The notes: a model not told the origin generated them from the sequence alone. A stretch of DNA of 64,000 bases from Fulvimarina sp040239565 (GCF_040239565.1 NZ_JBEHWS010000009.1:98922-162921), one strand, 5' to 3'; positions 33,601-43,223 are shown, counted from the first letter of the stretch. Made by a program: numbers and translations.

Positions 33601-34614
33601 ATGACGGCTCATACTCCCACCGAGGCGAGACTCTCCGAAAGCGAAATCGTCGCGCAGGCCGAGCGGGCCCTCGCCGATATCGCCGAGGTGAAGAAAACCG
33701 TCGGTACGGTGATCTTCGGCCAGGAAAGCGTTGTGGAGCAGAGCCTGATCGCAATTCTTGCCGGCGGCCACGGCCTGCTGGTCGGCGTGCCGGGCCTTGC
33801 GAAGACGAAGCTTGTCGACACGCTGGGCGACGCGCTCGGGCTCAATGCCCGGCGTATCCAGTTCACGCCGGACCTCATGCCGTCGGACATCATCGGTACC
33901 GAGGTAATGGATCAGGACGAAACCGGACGGCGCTCGTTCCGCTACGTCCGTGGTCCGGTCTTCGCCCAGCTGCTGATGGCCGACGAGATCAACCGCGCTT
34001 CGCCGCGCACCCAGTCGGCGCTGCTCCAGTCCATGCAGGAATATCACGTGACGGTCGCCGGCGAGCGGCATGATCTGCCTAAGCCCTTTCACGTTCTGGC
34101 GACCCAGAACCCGCTGGAGCAGGAGGGTACCTACCCTCTGCCAGAAGCCCAGCTCGACCGCTTCCTGATGCAGATCGACGTCTTCTATCCCGACATCGAT
34201 GCCGAACGACGCATCCTATTGGAGACGACCGGCGGCCCGTCCGATGATGCCGTCGACGGCGTCCTGACGGCCGAACGCCTTATCGAGATCCAATCGCTCG
34301 TACGGCGCATGCCTGTCGCGGAAAGCGTCGTCGAAGCGATCCTGCGGCTCGTGCGCTCGGCCCGTCCTGGCAACGGCCACAAGGAGGCCGACAATCATAT
34401 CTCATGGGGTCCGGGACCACGCGCATCGCAGGCATTGATGACCTGCGTCAGGGCCCGCGCGCTCTATGAAGGTCGCCTCGCGCCCTCGATCGATGACGTC
34501 ATGGCGCTTGCCGAACCGATCCTTCAGCACCGCATGGCGCTCAATTTCGCGGCGCGCGCTGAAGGCATGAGCGTTCGCGACGTAATCGGCGCCCTCAAGC
34601 GCGACGCCGCATAA
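33601..34614 (+). CDS. MoxR-family AAA+ ATPase (cluster 2)
   Basis: 337 residues. Walker A VPGLAKT (within GVPGLAKTKL, residues 62-71), Walker B LLMADEINRAS, and sensor segment VLATQNPLEQEGTYPLPEAQ mark a MoxR ATPase; it shares the LPEAQLDRFLM block with the first MoxR. Residues 1-30 are more acidic than in cluster 1. An ATG at 33583 is also in frame, but AAGGAC precedes the one at 33601. The gene heads a four-gene set whose members differ in domain content from cluster 1, so it is probably a paralogous machine with a different client. Confidence 0.94.
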   Translation: MTAHTPTEARLSESEIVAQAERALADIAEVKKTVGTVIFGQESVVEQSLIAILAGGHGLLVGVPGLAKTKLVDTLGDALGLNARRIQFTPDLMPSDIIGTEVMDQDETGRRSFRYVRGPVFAQLLMADEINRASPRTQSALLQSMQEYHVTVAGERHDLPKPFHVLATQNPLEQEGTYPLPEAQLDRFLMQIDVFYPDIDAERRILLETTGGPSDDAVDGVLTAERLIEIQSLVRRMPVAESVVEAILRLVRSARPGNGHKEADNHISWGPGPRASQALMTCVRARALYEGRLAPSIDDVMALAEPILQHRMALNFAARAEGMSVRDVIGALKRDAA

Positions 34615-34643
34615 TCTTGCAACGATAGGCTCGATACACACGA

Positions 34644-35555
34644 ATGCCGATCGGTACGACAACGGACCTGACAACATCCTCCGACGCGCTCGTCAGGGCA
34701 CGGCAGCGCGCGGCCCTGATGCCGGACCTTCTCGTCGAAGCGAACCGCGTGGTGGCGACCGTCATTGCTGGCTGGCATGGCCGCAAGCGTCGCGGCGTCG
34801 GAGAGAATTTCTGGCAGTTCCGGCCCTTCGTGCAGGGCGAGCAGGTCTCGCGCATCGACTGGCGCCGCTCGGCACGCGACGACCATCTCTATCTGCGAGA
34901 CCGCGAATGGGAAGCGGCGCATACGGTCTGGCTCTGGGCCGATCCCTCGCCCTCCATGCGCTTTCAGTCGAACGCGGCGCAGGTTTCGAAGGAATCGCGC
35001 GCGCTCGTCCTCATTCTCGCCCTTGCCGAAATTCTCTCGCGCTCGGGCGAGCGCATCGGCTATCCGGGCGTTATCGACCCTCTGTCGGCGCGCAATGCGG
35101 CCGAGCGCATCGCAGCGGCGCTCTCCACCCGCAGGCCGGACGACGACTTTCCACCGGATGATCGCTTTCGCCAGCATTCGGAGGTCGTGCTGATCTCCGA
35201 CTTTCTCGATCCGATCGACGTGACCCTCGAACGGATCGACCGCATCGGCGGACGTGGGGTTCGTGGCCATCTCGTCATGGTCAACGATCCGGCCGAAGAG
35301 GTCTTCCCCTATAGCGGCCGCACGGAGTTCCGTGATCCGGAGACCGGCGCGAAGCTGACGGCGGGTCGTGCGGAGACGCTCCAAGCGGACTACCGGAACA
35401 TCATGGCCGCCCGGCGTGAAACGCTGTCGCGCCATTGCCGACGCCTCGGCTGGAGCTTCCTTGCTCACCGCACGGATAATCTCGCCTCGGAAGTTCTCGT
35501 CGCGCTGCACGGCCAGCTGTCCGGCGTCCCGCAAGCCCCACGGAGAAGCGCGTGA
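34644..35555 (+). CDS. DUF58 domain protein (cluster 2)
   Basis: 303 residues. The DUF58 signature is at about 45-80: GRKRRGVGENFWQFRPFVQG, EQVSRIDWRRSARDDHLYLR, with the conserved IDW-x-x-x-AR. The conserved acidic GDD seen in many DUF58 proteins (and in cluster 1) is GEQ here. The vWA-like part includes VWLWADPSPSMRFQS and VLISDFLDPIDV. It lies 29 bp after moxR; its TGA overlaps the GTG start of the next gene (GTGA). Confidence 0.9.
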   Translation: MPIGTTTDLTTSSDALVRARQRAALMPDLLVEANRVVATVIAGWHGRKRRGVGENFWQFRPFVQGEQVSRIDWRRSARDDHLYLRDREWEAAHTVWLWADPSPSMRFQSNAAQVSKESRALVLILALAEILSRSGERIGYPGVIDPLSARNAAERIAAALSTRRPDDDFPPDDRFRQHSEVVLISDFLDPIDVTLERIDRIGGRGVRGHLVMVNDPAEEVFPYSGRTEFRDPETGAKLTAGRAETLQADYRNIMAARRETLSRHCRRLGWSFLAHRTDNLASEVLVALHGQLSGVPQAPRRSA

Positions 35556-38446
35556 TCGCAGGTCTCAGCCTTTCCTTCGGTGCACCGCTGGTTCTGGCCG
35601 GCCTGCTGGCGCTGCCAGTCATCTGGTGGCTGTTGAAGCTCACGCCGCCGCGCCCGCAGACCGAAGCTTTTCCACCATTGCGCATTCTGCAACGGGTGCT
35701 GAAGAGCGAAGAGACGCCGTCGAAATCACCCTGGTGGCTGACGCTTCTGCGGTTGATCCTCGCCGCGCTGATCATCTTCGCGCTCGCCGCGCCGACGCTT
35801 AATCCTCGCGAGACACTGATATCCGGAAGCGGACCGGTCGCGCTCGTCGTCGACAATGGCTGGGCCAATGCCAGCAACTGGGACGAGACGGTTTCGACCG
35901 CCCAGACGATCATCGGTCAGGCAACGGATGCGGGCCGGCCGGTCTCTCTCGTTCTCACCGCCGAGGGAACAGGCAACGACGCGACGCCGGTCGAGGCAGC
36001 GACAGCGCTCGAACGGCTCGCCGCGGCGAGCCCGAGACCCATTCCAGTCGACCGGATCGCTGCCTTCGAACGGCTGTCGACGGCGCTCGAAGGCGATGAG
36101 CTTGGCTCCCTCGCCTTCCTTTCCGACGGCCTCGACGCCGAAGCGACGGATGCCGCGGCCGAGATCGCGGGGCAACTGGGCGCTGCCGAAACCCTGCTCT
36201 ACGAACCGTCGATCGAAGGAATCACCGCGCTCACTGCCGCCGACAATTCGACCGACGCCCTCGTGGTCGACGCCATCCGGCCTTCCGGCCGCGACACCGG
36301 CTACCAGGCCGATATTCTGGCGGTGGATTCTCAGGGTCGCGAAGTTGCGCGCACGCAACTTGGTTTCGGCGCGGGCGAGACCGAGTCGCAGGCGCGCTTT
36401 GCGATACCCGTCGAACTGCGCAACGACATTGCGCGGCTGGAGGTGGAAAATCGAGAGAATGCCGCCGAAGTGCGGCTGGTGGACGACTCCTTCAGGCGCC
36501 GGCGCGTTGCGCTGGTTTCTGGCGAAGCAGCCGATCTCGCGCAGCCGCTTCTGTCGCCGCTCTATTATATCAGTCGGGCGCTGGAGCCCTTTGCCGATAT
36601 CGTGCGCGCCCAGAGCGCCGATCTGTCGGAGGCGATCCCTAACCTCCTCGAACAGCGCCCGTCCGTCGTGGTCCTCGCCGATATCGGCGTCCTGCCGGAC
36701 AATGCGCGCGAGGCGCTCGAAACCTTTGTCGAGAACGGCGGCTATCTCGTGCGCTTTGCCGGGCCGCGTCTCGCCGCGACGACCGGCGAGGATACGCTGG
36801 TGCCCGTCAATCTAAGGCAGGGAGAACGCCAGCTCGGTGGCGCGATGTCCTGGGTCGAGCCCCAGACGGTCGCTCCGATGGATGGGGAAAGCCCGTTCGC
36901 CGGCATCACCGTGCCGGAGGATGTGACCGTCTCCCGGCAGGTCCTCGCCGAGCCCTCGGTCGAACTTTCCGAGCGTACATGGGCGAGCCTTGCGGATGGC
37001 ACGCCGCTCGTCACCGCCGCGAGCGTTGGCGCTGGCACGATCGTCCTCTTCCATGTGACGGCCGAAGCGACCTGGTCGAACCTGCCGATCAGCGGCGCTT
37101 TCGTCGATATGCTCCGGCGCATCGTCGCCCAGTCGAGGGCAGATGGCGGCGCGCAGGCGAACGCCGAGTCAGCTGCCGAAAGTCTGCCGCCCTATCGCGT
37201 TCTCTCCGCCGACGGACGGCTGATCGCGCCCGGACCCGATGTCGAGCCGATCGAGACCGGTTCCGAGATCACCGTCGACGCCGCCCACCCGCCGGGCCTC
37301 TATGGCAGCGAGGACGGCTATCGCGCGCTCAATCTTTTCGCCGAAGGCGCAGCGCTTGCCCCGCTCCCCGCGCTCGATTGGGGAGCCGACACCACCGACA
37401 TGCAATATCAAAGCGAAGAGGCCGTCGATCTTGCGCCGTGGCTCCTGGCTGCGGCTCTGTTCCTCTTTGCGCTCGATGCGCTGGCGCTTCTCTGGCTGAA
37501 CGGCGGGTTCTCGCGGCTTCGTGGCCTTGCGGGGCGCCGTGGCGAGACCGCCCTGCTCGCGATCTTCGCTGCTTGTCTCGGCGCGGCACTGGTGCTCGCC
37601 GTGCCGACGGGTCCGGCGCATGCGCAGGAAGAGCCAGCGAGCGAAGAGCCCGCAAGAGAGGAACCATCCTCCTCCCGTCCGCTTGACCTTGAGGACATGG
37701 AGCGCGCGGTCCGGGCGACCGAAACCACCCATCTCGCCTACGTCCAGACCGGCGATGCAGTCGTCGACGATCTCTCGGCAGCGGGTCTGTCCGGCCTCTC
37801 GCAGTTCATCGCGTCCAAGACCGCCCTCGAACCAGGCGATCCCATGGGCGTCGACATCGAGAGCGACGAGCTTGCCTTCTATCCGCTGATCTACTGGCCG
37901 ATCGACCCGACGACGCCTATGCCGTCGGAGGACGCGATCAGCCGGATCGACGCTTACATGAAGCAGGGCGGCACGGTTCTCTTCGATGTTGCGAGCGACG
38001 CGATGACCGGCTTTTCCAGCGGCACGGCCTCTTCGGGCGAGATGCGGCTGCGTGAGATTATCGGCGATCTCGACATTCCTCCGCTGCAACCGGTACCGCA
38101 GGATCATGTCCTGACGAAATCCTTCTACATTCTGAACGAGTTCGTTGGCCGCTATACCGATTCCGAACTCTGGGTCGAAAGCCTCGTCGAGGATGCCGAG
38201 GGCGAGATGCGCCCTGCCCGTGGCGGCGACGGCGTCTCATCCATCATGATCACATCGAACGATTTCGCGAGCGCCTGGGCCGTCGACGATGCGGGCCTCT
38301 TCTTGTTCCCCACCAACACCTCCGATCCGCGGCAACGTGAACTCGCCTACCGCGCCGGCGTGAACATCGTGATGTACGTACTGACGGGCAACTACAAGGC
38401 CGATCAGGTCCATATTCCGGCGCTCCTCGAAAGGCTCGGTCAGTGA
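35552..38446 (+). CDS. Large membrane protein with BatA-type N-terminus and DUF4159 domain (cluster 2)
   Basis: 964 residues starting at a GTG overlapping the DUF58 stop. Residues 1-80 form the aerotolerance-regulator N-terminal membrane hairpin (GAPLVLAGLLALPVIWWLLK, then TLLRLILAALIIFALAAPTL). A long periplasm-facing region follows with vWA-like and glutamine-amidotransferase-like strands (RPSVVVLADIGVLPDNAREA). Spans near 640-660 and 675-692 lead to a Glu/Ser/Pro-rich linker (EEPASEEPAREEPSS) and the C-terminal DUF4159 domain (SQFIASKTALEPGDP, YPLIYWPIDPTTPMPSEDA, MKQGGTVLFDVASD). DUF4159 proteins with this layout occur in MoxR clusters of many alphaproteobacteria and have no assigned function. 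Confidence 0.88.
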   Translation: MIAGLSLSFGAPLVLAGLLALPVIWWLLKLTPPRPQTEAFPPLRILQRVLKSEETPSKSPWWLTLLRLILAALIIFALAAPTLNPRETLISGSGPVALVVDNGWANASNWDETVSTAQTIIGQATDAGRPVSLVLTAEGTGNDATPVEAATALERLAAASPRPIPVDRIAAFERLSTALEGDELGSLAFLSDGLDAEATDAAAEIAGQLGAAETLLYEPSIEGITALTAADNSTDALVVDAIRPSGRDTGYQADILAVDSQGREVARTQLGFGAGETESQARFAIPVELRNDIARLEVENRENAAEVRLVDDSFRRRRVALVSGEAADLAQPLLSPLYYISRALEPFADIVRAQSADLSEAIPNLLEQRPSVVVLADIGVLPDNAREALETFVENGGYLVRFAGPRLAATTGEDTLVPVNLRQGERQLGGAMSWVEPQTVAPMDGESPFAGITVPEDVTVSRQVLAEPSVELSERTWASLADGTPLVTAASVGAGTIVLFHVTAEATWSNLPISGAFVDMLRRIVAQSRADGGAQANAESAAESLPPYRVLSADGRLIAPGPDVEPIETGSEITVDAAHPPGLYGSEDGYRALNLFAEGAALAPLPALDWGADTTDMQYQSEEAVDLAPWLLAAALFLFALDALALLWLNGGFSRLRGLAGRRGETALLAIFAACLGAALVLAVPTGPAHAQEEPASEEPAREEPSSSRPLDLEDMERAVRATETTHLAYVQTGDAVVDDLSAAGLSGLSQFIASKTALEPGDPMGVDIESDELAFYPLIYWPIDPTTPMPSEDAISRIDAYMKQGGTVLFDVASDAMTGFSSGTASSGEMRLREIIGDLDIPPLQPVPQDHVLTKSFYILNEFVGRYTDSELWVESLVEDAEGEMRPARGGDGVSSIMITSNDFASAWAVDDAGLFLFPTNTSDPRQRELAYRAGVNIVMYVLTGNYKADQVHIPALLERLGQ

Positions 38447-40521
38447 TGAACTGGTCCCTCGATTTCGCCCCGTTCTTTTCCTGGACGACGATCGTCGTTC
38501 TCGCAGTTCCAGCAGCGATCATCGCCGCAGGTCTGATCCTTGCCGGGATGCGAGGCGCCGTCGTTCGCGTCGCCGCCCTCGCCGCGCTCATCATCGCGCT
38601 GATCAATCCGGTGATGCTGCGCGAGGAACGCGATCCGCTGAAATCCGTCGTTGCCATCGTTGCCGATCGCAGCCAGAGCCAGACGATCGAGGACCGCAAC
38701 GACGAGACGACCGAGGCTGTCGAGGAACTGCGCACAAGCCTCGCCCGGTTCCCGGAATTCGAGGTGCGCACCGTCGAGGCGCGCTCGGGTGAAACGCCGG
38801 GCAGCGATGCGACGACGGCCTTGTTCTCAGCGCTGTCAGGCGCGCTCGACGACGTGCCGCCGTCGCGTGTCGCGGGCGCGATCATGGTGACGGACGGACA
38901 GGTTCACGACATCCCGGCGAACGCCTCGCGCATGGGCTTCTCCGCGCCGCTCCACGGCCTGATCACGGGCCGCGAGGACGAGTTCGATAGGCGCGTCGAA
39001 ATCCTCTCTGCTCCGCGCTTCGGCCTCGTCGACGAACCGCAGGACCTGACTTATCAAGTCTATGAGAGTGGTCCGTCCGACGGCGGGCCGGTGTCCGTCG
39101 ACGTTTTTCTCAACGGCGACCTCATCTCACGCGAAACGGCCCAGGTTGGCGAGGAGACGCGGCTCTCGTTCGAGCTGCCGCGTGCCGGCCGCAACATCCT
39201 CGAAGTGCAGGTCGAGGAAGACGATAGCGAAATCACCGACGTCAACAACCGCTCGATCGCAATCGTCGACGGCATCCGCGAGAACCTGCGGGTCCTTCTC
39301 GTCTCGGGCGAGCCCCATGCGGGCGAACGGACCTGGCGAAACCTTCTGAAGTCCGACGCGGCTATCGATCTCGTCCACTTCACCATTCTGCGCCCGCCGG
39401 AAAAGCAGGATGGCACGCCGATCAACGAACTGTCGCTGATCGCCTTCCCGACGCGCGAGCTCTTCGTCGAGAAGATCGACGATTTCGACCTCATCATCTT
39501 CGATCGCTATCAGGAACGCGGTGTGCTGCCGGCGCTCTATTTCGACTACATTGCCCAATATGTCGAAAACGGCGGCGCGATGCTGATCGCGTCGGGCCCG
39601 GAATATGCGGGCCGCGACAGCGTCGCAAACACCCCGCTCGAAGCGATCCTGCCCGCCCTTCCAAGCGGCGGGATTGATGAAGAGGCCTATTATCCGACCC
39701 TCTCCGATCTTGGCACCAAGCATCCGGTGACGCGCGATCTGCCGGGTTCGAATGTCGAGCCTCCCGATTGGGCACCGTGGTTCCGCTATATCGATGTCGG
39801 CGAGACGGAAGGCGATGCGGTCATGAACGGCCCGAACGACAAGCCGCTTCTGCTCTTGGACCGCGTGGGCGAAGGCCGCATCGCGCTGCTTCTATCGGAT
39901 CAGGAATGGCTCTGGTCGCGCGGCTACGAAGGCGGTGGCCCGCATGTGGCGCTGTTCCGCAGGCTTTCGCACTGGCTGATGCGCGAACCCGAGCTTGAGG
40001 AAGAGGCTCTACGTGCCGAAGCCATCGGCTCGGACCTTGTCGTGACCCGTCAGACGATCGGCGACGATCCAGGGCCGGCGACCATCATCACCCCGTCCGG
40101 TGAGGCAACTGAGATTGCGCTTTCCGAGGGCGAACCGGGCCTCTGGGAAGGGCGACTGGAGACCGAGGAACTCGGCCTCTTCCAGGTCGCGAATGGAGAT
40201 CTGAGGGCTCTCGCCAATGTCGGACCGGTCAATCCGCGAGAATATCGTGAGGCCGTCTCGACCGGCGAGAAGCTCGCACCGATTGCCGAGGAGACCCGCG
40301 GCTCGGTGCGTCGTATTGCCGATGGCGGGGACGTCGAAATTCCGCGCATCGTGCCGATCTCCGGGCGTGCAAGCGCCGATGGCCGCAACTGGATAGGACT
40401 TCGGACGACGGAAGAAACGGTGCTGCGAGGGGTCGACCGCACCCCGCTGTTCGGCGGCTTTCTTGGTCTTGCCGTTTTGCTACTCGCGCTCTCGGCCACC
40501 TGGTACCGCGAAGGACGATAA
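38446..40521 (+). CDS. Large membrane protein with vWA-like DxSxS and glutamine amidotransferase-like fold (cluster 2)
   Basis: 691 residues. Two N-terminal spans (about 12-32 and 42-60) and one C-terminal span (LFGGFLGLAVLLLALSATWY) frame a large periplasmic region. The first part reads VVAIVADRSQSQTIED, a Asp-x-Ser-x-Ser MIDAS-type motif, followed by GAIMVTDGQVHDIP. A second part, RVLLVSGEPHAGERTWRNLL then FDLIIFDRYQERG and GGAMLIASGPEYAGRDS, looks like a class I glutamine amidotransferase-like fold without a visible catalytic triad. The ATG overlaps the DUF4159 stop (TGATG), so the last gene of cluster 2 is translationally coupled to it. Usually annotated only as a membrane protein. Confidence 0.87.
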   Translation: MNWSLDFAPFFSWTTIVVLAVPAAIIAAGLILAGMRGAVVRVAALAALIIALINPVMLREERDPLKSVVAIVADRSQSQTIEDRNDETTEAVEELRTSLARFPEFEVRTVEARSGETPGSDATTALFSALSGALDDVPPSRVAGAIMVTDGQVHDIPANASRMGFSAPLHGLITGREDEFDRRVEILSAPRFGLVDEPQDLTYQVYESGPSDGGPVSVDVFLNGDLISRETAQVGEETRLSFELPRAGRNILEVQVEEDDSEITDVNNRSIAIVDGIRENLRVLLVSGEPHAGERTWRNLLKSDAAIDLVHFTILRPPEKQDGTPINELSLIAFPTRELFVEKIDDFDLIIFDRYQERGVLPALYFDYIAQYVENGGAMLIASGPEYAGRDSVANTPLEAILPALPSGGIDEEAYYPTLSDLGTKHPVTRDLPGSNVEPPDWAPWFRYIDVGETEGDAVMNGPNDKPLLLLDRVGEGRIALLLSDQEWLWSRGYEGGGPHVALFRRLSHWLMREPELEEEALRAEAIGSDLVVTRQTIGDDPGPATIITPSGEATEIALSEGEPGLWEGRLETEELGLFQVANGDLRALANVGPVNPREYREAVSTGEKLAPIAEETRGSVRRIADGGDVEIPRIVPISGRASADGRNWIGLRTTEETVLRGVDRTPLFGGFLGLAVLLLALSATWYREGR

Positions 40522-40790
40522 ACCCGAATGCGTGGTCACGCCTGTCCGGAAAGGAATCGGCACGTCCTTTATCGTTTCAGCAATTTTGGGCGTTCATTTT
40601 TCATCCCCGATTAACCACCAGGCGCGACCGAATGGCGTTGGCCGACTTTCTCTCCAGAAGACGTCGGGTCGAAACGTCGATCGACACAGTTTTGTTGAAA
40701 TAATCGGCCCCTATGGCCGTTGTCCGTCAGCAAGCCTGAAGGTCTCGGGCGTTACGCCCTCTGCCGCAATGCGATGTTGGGAAGAGCCGG

Positions 40791-41258
40791 ATGGCGAGCG
40801 ATCTGAATTCCGAAACACAGAGGATAGCAGGGATGCTTGAACAACTGACGCGGCGCATGCACTCGCAGGGCTACGCCGCGCGGCTGTTCCCCGCGCAATG
40901 GGCAGCCCTGCGCTATCTCAACACCGCACCGGAGCATCTGCGGACCGCGATCGATCTCGCGCGCTTCCAGGGGCTCGCCTCCGGCGCCGTCGCTCGAACG
41001 GTGCGAACCTTGATCAGCAAGGGTTTCATCGAAAAGCGCGGCACGATCGGTCGGGGGCGCGCAGAACGGCTCGAATTGACCGATCGCGGGCGGACACTCC
41101 TGAAGAAGGATCCGATGAAGACGATCGAGGTGGCGCTCGACACCCTCGATGACCGTCAGACGGAGGGTCTCGCGTCCGGCTTGCGTGTTTTGCTTCTCTC
41201 TATGGGGGGCGAGGTCACAGACACACAGACGGGTGGGACAGGCGGCGATCAGGCATAA
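40791..41258 (+). CDS. MarR family transcriptional regulator
   Basis: 155 residues. Winged helix of MarR type: AQWAALRYLNTAPEHLRTAI, LARFQGLASGAVARTVRTLI and SKGFIEKRGTIGRGRAERLE, the wing being KRGTIGRGRAERLELTDRGR. N- and C-terminal helices provide the dimer. The family usually senses small phenolic or oxidising compounds, but nothing here shows the ligand. A GGGAAGAG ribosome binding site precedes the ATG. The gene stands alone: the next gene converges and MoxR cluster 2 ends 269 bp upstream, so its target is not evident. Confidence 0.88.
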   Translation: MASDLNSETQRIAGMLEQLTRRMHSQGYAARLFPAQWAALRYLNTAPEHLRTAIDLARFQGLASGAVARTVRTLISKGFIEKRGTIGRGRAERLELTDRGRTLLKKDPMKTIEVALDTLDDRQTEGLASGLRVLLLSMGGEVTDTQTGGTGGDQA

Positions 41259-41298
41259 CGCCGATCGGACCATCGTGACGATCGAGAAAAAGCTTTAC

Positions 41299-41652
41299 TC
41301 AGTAGAGCCTGCCGCCGATCGGCACATCCTTGTCCGGCCGGATCAGCACGACCTCGCCCGCATCGTCCGGCACGCCGAGCACCAGAACTTCCGACATGAA
41401 CTTGCCGATCTGGCGCGGCGGGAAATTCACAACGGCCATCACTTGCTTGCCTACCAGATCGCCAGGCTCGTAGTGCTTGGTAATCTGCGCAGAAGACTTC
41501 TTGACGCCAATCTCATCGCCGAAATCGACCTTCAGCTTGATCGCCGGCTTGCGAGCCTCTGGAAAAGGCTCGGCCTCGACGATCACACCGACGCGGATAT
41601 CGACCTTGAGAAAGTCGTCGAACGAAATCGTCTCGGTCGTTTCAGCGCTCAT
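41299..41652 (-). CDS. tRNA-binding protein, CsaA type
   Basis: 117 residues. A single EMAP/tRNA-binding OB-fold: FLKVDIRVGVIVEAEPFPEA, KLKVDFGDEIGVKKSSAQIT, and VNFPPRQIGKFMSEVLVLGV with PIGGRLY at the end, all characteristic of CsaA, which binds tRNA and has chaperone-like behaviour with exported proteins. The ATG at 41652 follows a GGGGTGG ribosome binding site; an in-frame GTG 9 bp upstream is less likely. Located 41 bp after proC on the same strand. Confidence 0.93.
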   Translation of the reverse strand: MSAETTETISFDDFLKVDIRVGVIVEAEPFPEARKPAIKLKVDFGDEIGVKKSSAQITKHYEPGDLVGKQVMAVVNFPPRQIGKFMSEVLVLGVPDDAGEVVLIRPDKDVPIGGRLY

Positions 41653-41693
41653 TGCAGCCACCCCACATCATGCAGCCAGCGCATAAGGCGTGG

Positions 41694-42515
41694 CTAATCT
41701 TTCGAAAGCTCTATCGCACGGTCGCGGGCAGCTTTCACGGTCTTTTCGATGAGGGGCGGGAGGCCGTTTTCTTCGTTCATCAGGACGGACAATCCTGCTT
41801 CCGTCGTACCGTTCGGAGATGTCACGTTCTTGCGAAGCTTGGCCGGCGTCTCGTCCGAGCGGACCATGAGCTCGCCGGCACCAGCCACCGTATGCATCGC
41901 AAGACGCATGGCGAGATCGGCCGGAAGTCCAACGGCTTCGCCGGCTTTCGCCATGCATTCGGCGAGATGGAAGACATAGGCCGGGCCGCTGCCGGATACG
42001 CCCGTGACGGCGTCGATCAGCTCTTCCGTCTCGACCCATTCCACAGGTCCGGAGGCCGAGAGAAGCTGGTCGGCAGTCTCTTTCTGTTCGGCCGAGACCT
42101 TGTCGTTGGCGAAGGCGCCAGTCACGCCACGCCCGATCAGCGACGGCGTATTCGGCATTGCCCGCACGATTGGCCGCTCGCCGACATGCTTTCTCAGAGT
42201 ATCGACCAGCGTACCGGCCGCGATCGAGACCGCCAGCGTCCGCTCGCCCAAGGCTGGCTCGAGCGCTGGCAGGGCATCCGCCATCATCTGCGGTTTGACG
42301 GCGATCAATGCGACGTCCGCGTCGAAGCCCGACGGGACTTCGGTCTCATGCCGAAATCCGTGCTTTTCAATGAGCTTGGCAAGCGCTTCGCCCCGGCTCG
42401 GGTCGACGACGAGCAGCGTACTAGGATCGAGGCCGCCATCGAGCCAGCCGCCCATCAGGGCGCAGCCCATATTGCCGCCACCGAGAACGAGAATGCGCTT
42501 GCCGTCGAATGCCAT
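41694..42515 (-). CDS. proC: Pyrroline-5-carboxylate reductase
   Basis: 273 residues. Reduces delta-1-pyrroline-5-carboxylate to proline with NAD(P)H, the last step of proline synthesis. The Rossmann start RILVLGGGNMGCALMGGW, the middle VRAMPNTPSLIGRG and the C-terminal GVSGSGPAYVFHLAE with SPNGTTEAGL match ProC throughout. Transcribed between the YbjN gene (5 bp upstream) and the CsaA-like gene. Confidence 0.96.
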   Translation of the reverse strand: MAFDGKRILVLGGGNMGCALMGGWLDGGLDPSTLLVVDPSRGEALAKLIEKHGFRHETEVPSGFDADVALIAVKPQMMADALPALEPALGERTLAVSIAAGTLVDTLRKHVGERPIVRAMPNTPSLIGRGVTGAFANDKVSAEQKETADQLLSASGPVEWVETEELIDAVTGVSGSGPAYVFHLAECMAKAGEAVGLPADLAMRLAMHTVAGAGELMVRSDETPAKLRKNVTSPNGTTEAGLSVLMNEENGLPPLIEKTVKAARDRAIELSKD

Positions 42516-42520
42516 GCCGC

Positions 42521-43024
42521 TCAGGCCTCGCCAACCGTATCGAACATTGCCGCCGCCAGGGCCTCGGACGCCGGCTTATTGGCCCAGATCACATACTGGA
42601 ACGCCTGATAGAACCGGTCCGACTGATCGACCGCGCTTGCCAGCATCGCCTCGGCCTGGGCGCTCGTCGCCTCGACACCGCCCGCAAGCAGCAGCGAATT
42701 GCGGAAAATCACCGCACCCTCGGCATCCCAGTAGCCGAAATGGCCAAGCACCAGTTTCTCGTTGATGAGGGCGATCAAACGCCCGATCTCTTCGCGCCGG
42801 TGAGGCGGGACCTTCAGATCGAAAGCGCAGCCGAGATGCAGCGCCTCCAGATTGTCGATCCAGGAAAAGGAGACCGCATAATCGGACCAGACGCCCTGGA
42901 CCGTCATTGCCAGTTCGTCCTGGCATGAGCGCTCGAACACCCAGTCGCGCGCCGCCGCGACCCATTCGATCGTGTCGACGGGATGAGCTTGTCGAAAGCC
43001 CTCGTTCTCAAGAAGATGACTCAT
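42521..43024 (-). CDS. YbjN domain-containing protein
   Basis: 167 residues, soluble, no signal peptide. The YbjN/T3SS-chaperone-like fold is suggested by the pattern YAVSFSWIDNLEALHLGCAF then LINEKLVLGHFGYWDAEGAV and IFRNSLLLAGG. Members are poorly understood; E. coli YbjN affects stress tolerance and motility. It is the first gene of a YbjN-proC-CsaA run, and the same order occurs in many rhizobia. A pair with proC is by position only. Confidence 0.88.
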   Translation of the reverse strand: MSHLLENEGFRQAHPVDTIEWVAAARDWVFERSCQDELAMTVQGVWSDYAVSFSWIDNLEALHLGCAFDLKVPPHRREEIGRLIALINEKLVLGHFGYWDAEGAVIFRNSLLLAGGVEATSAQAEAMLASAVDQSDRFYQAFQYVIWANKPASEALAAAMFDTVGEA

Positions 43025-43193
43025 GGATTTTCCTCGTGTGCCGCATCTTGCCGCTCCGTTCGGAGTGGCGCGAAGGAGAACCGCCGCCGCCTATGGCGAA
43101 TCACCTTCGAAGACCAGCATACAGACGCGGAGTCCGGCGCTTAAGTCCCTGTCTTAGTTTTTCACACTTCCGAAACATTTGCTGAAACAAAGA

Positions 43194-43223
43194 CGACTCG
43201 CCCGTGAGTCGAAAGGCGAGTCG
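43194..43223 (-). terminator. Candidate terminator of ubiK
   Basis: A 9-bp stem (GGCGAGTCG at 43215-43223, CGACTCGCC at 43194-43202, 12-nt loop) is followed on the minus strand by TCTTTGTTT. It lies 100 bp after the ubiK stop and before the YbjN gene. The U-tract is interrupted, so strength is uncertain. Confidence 0.5.
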
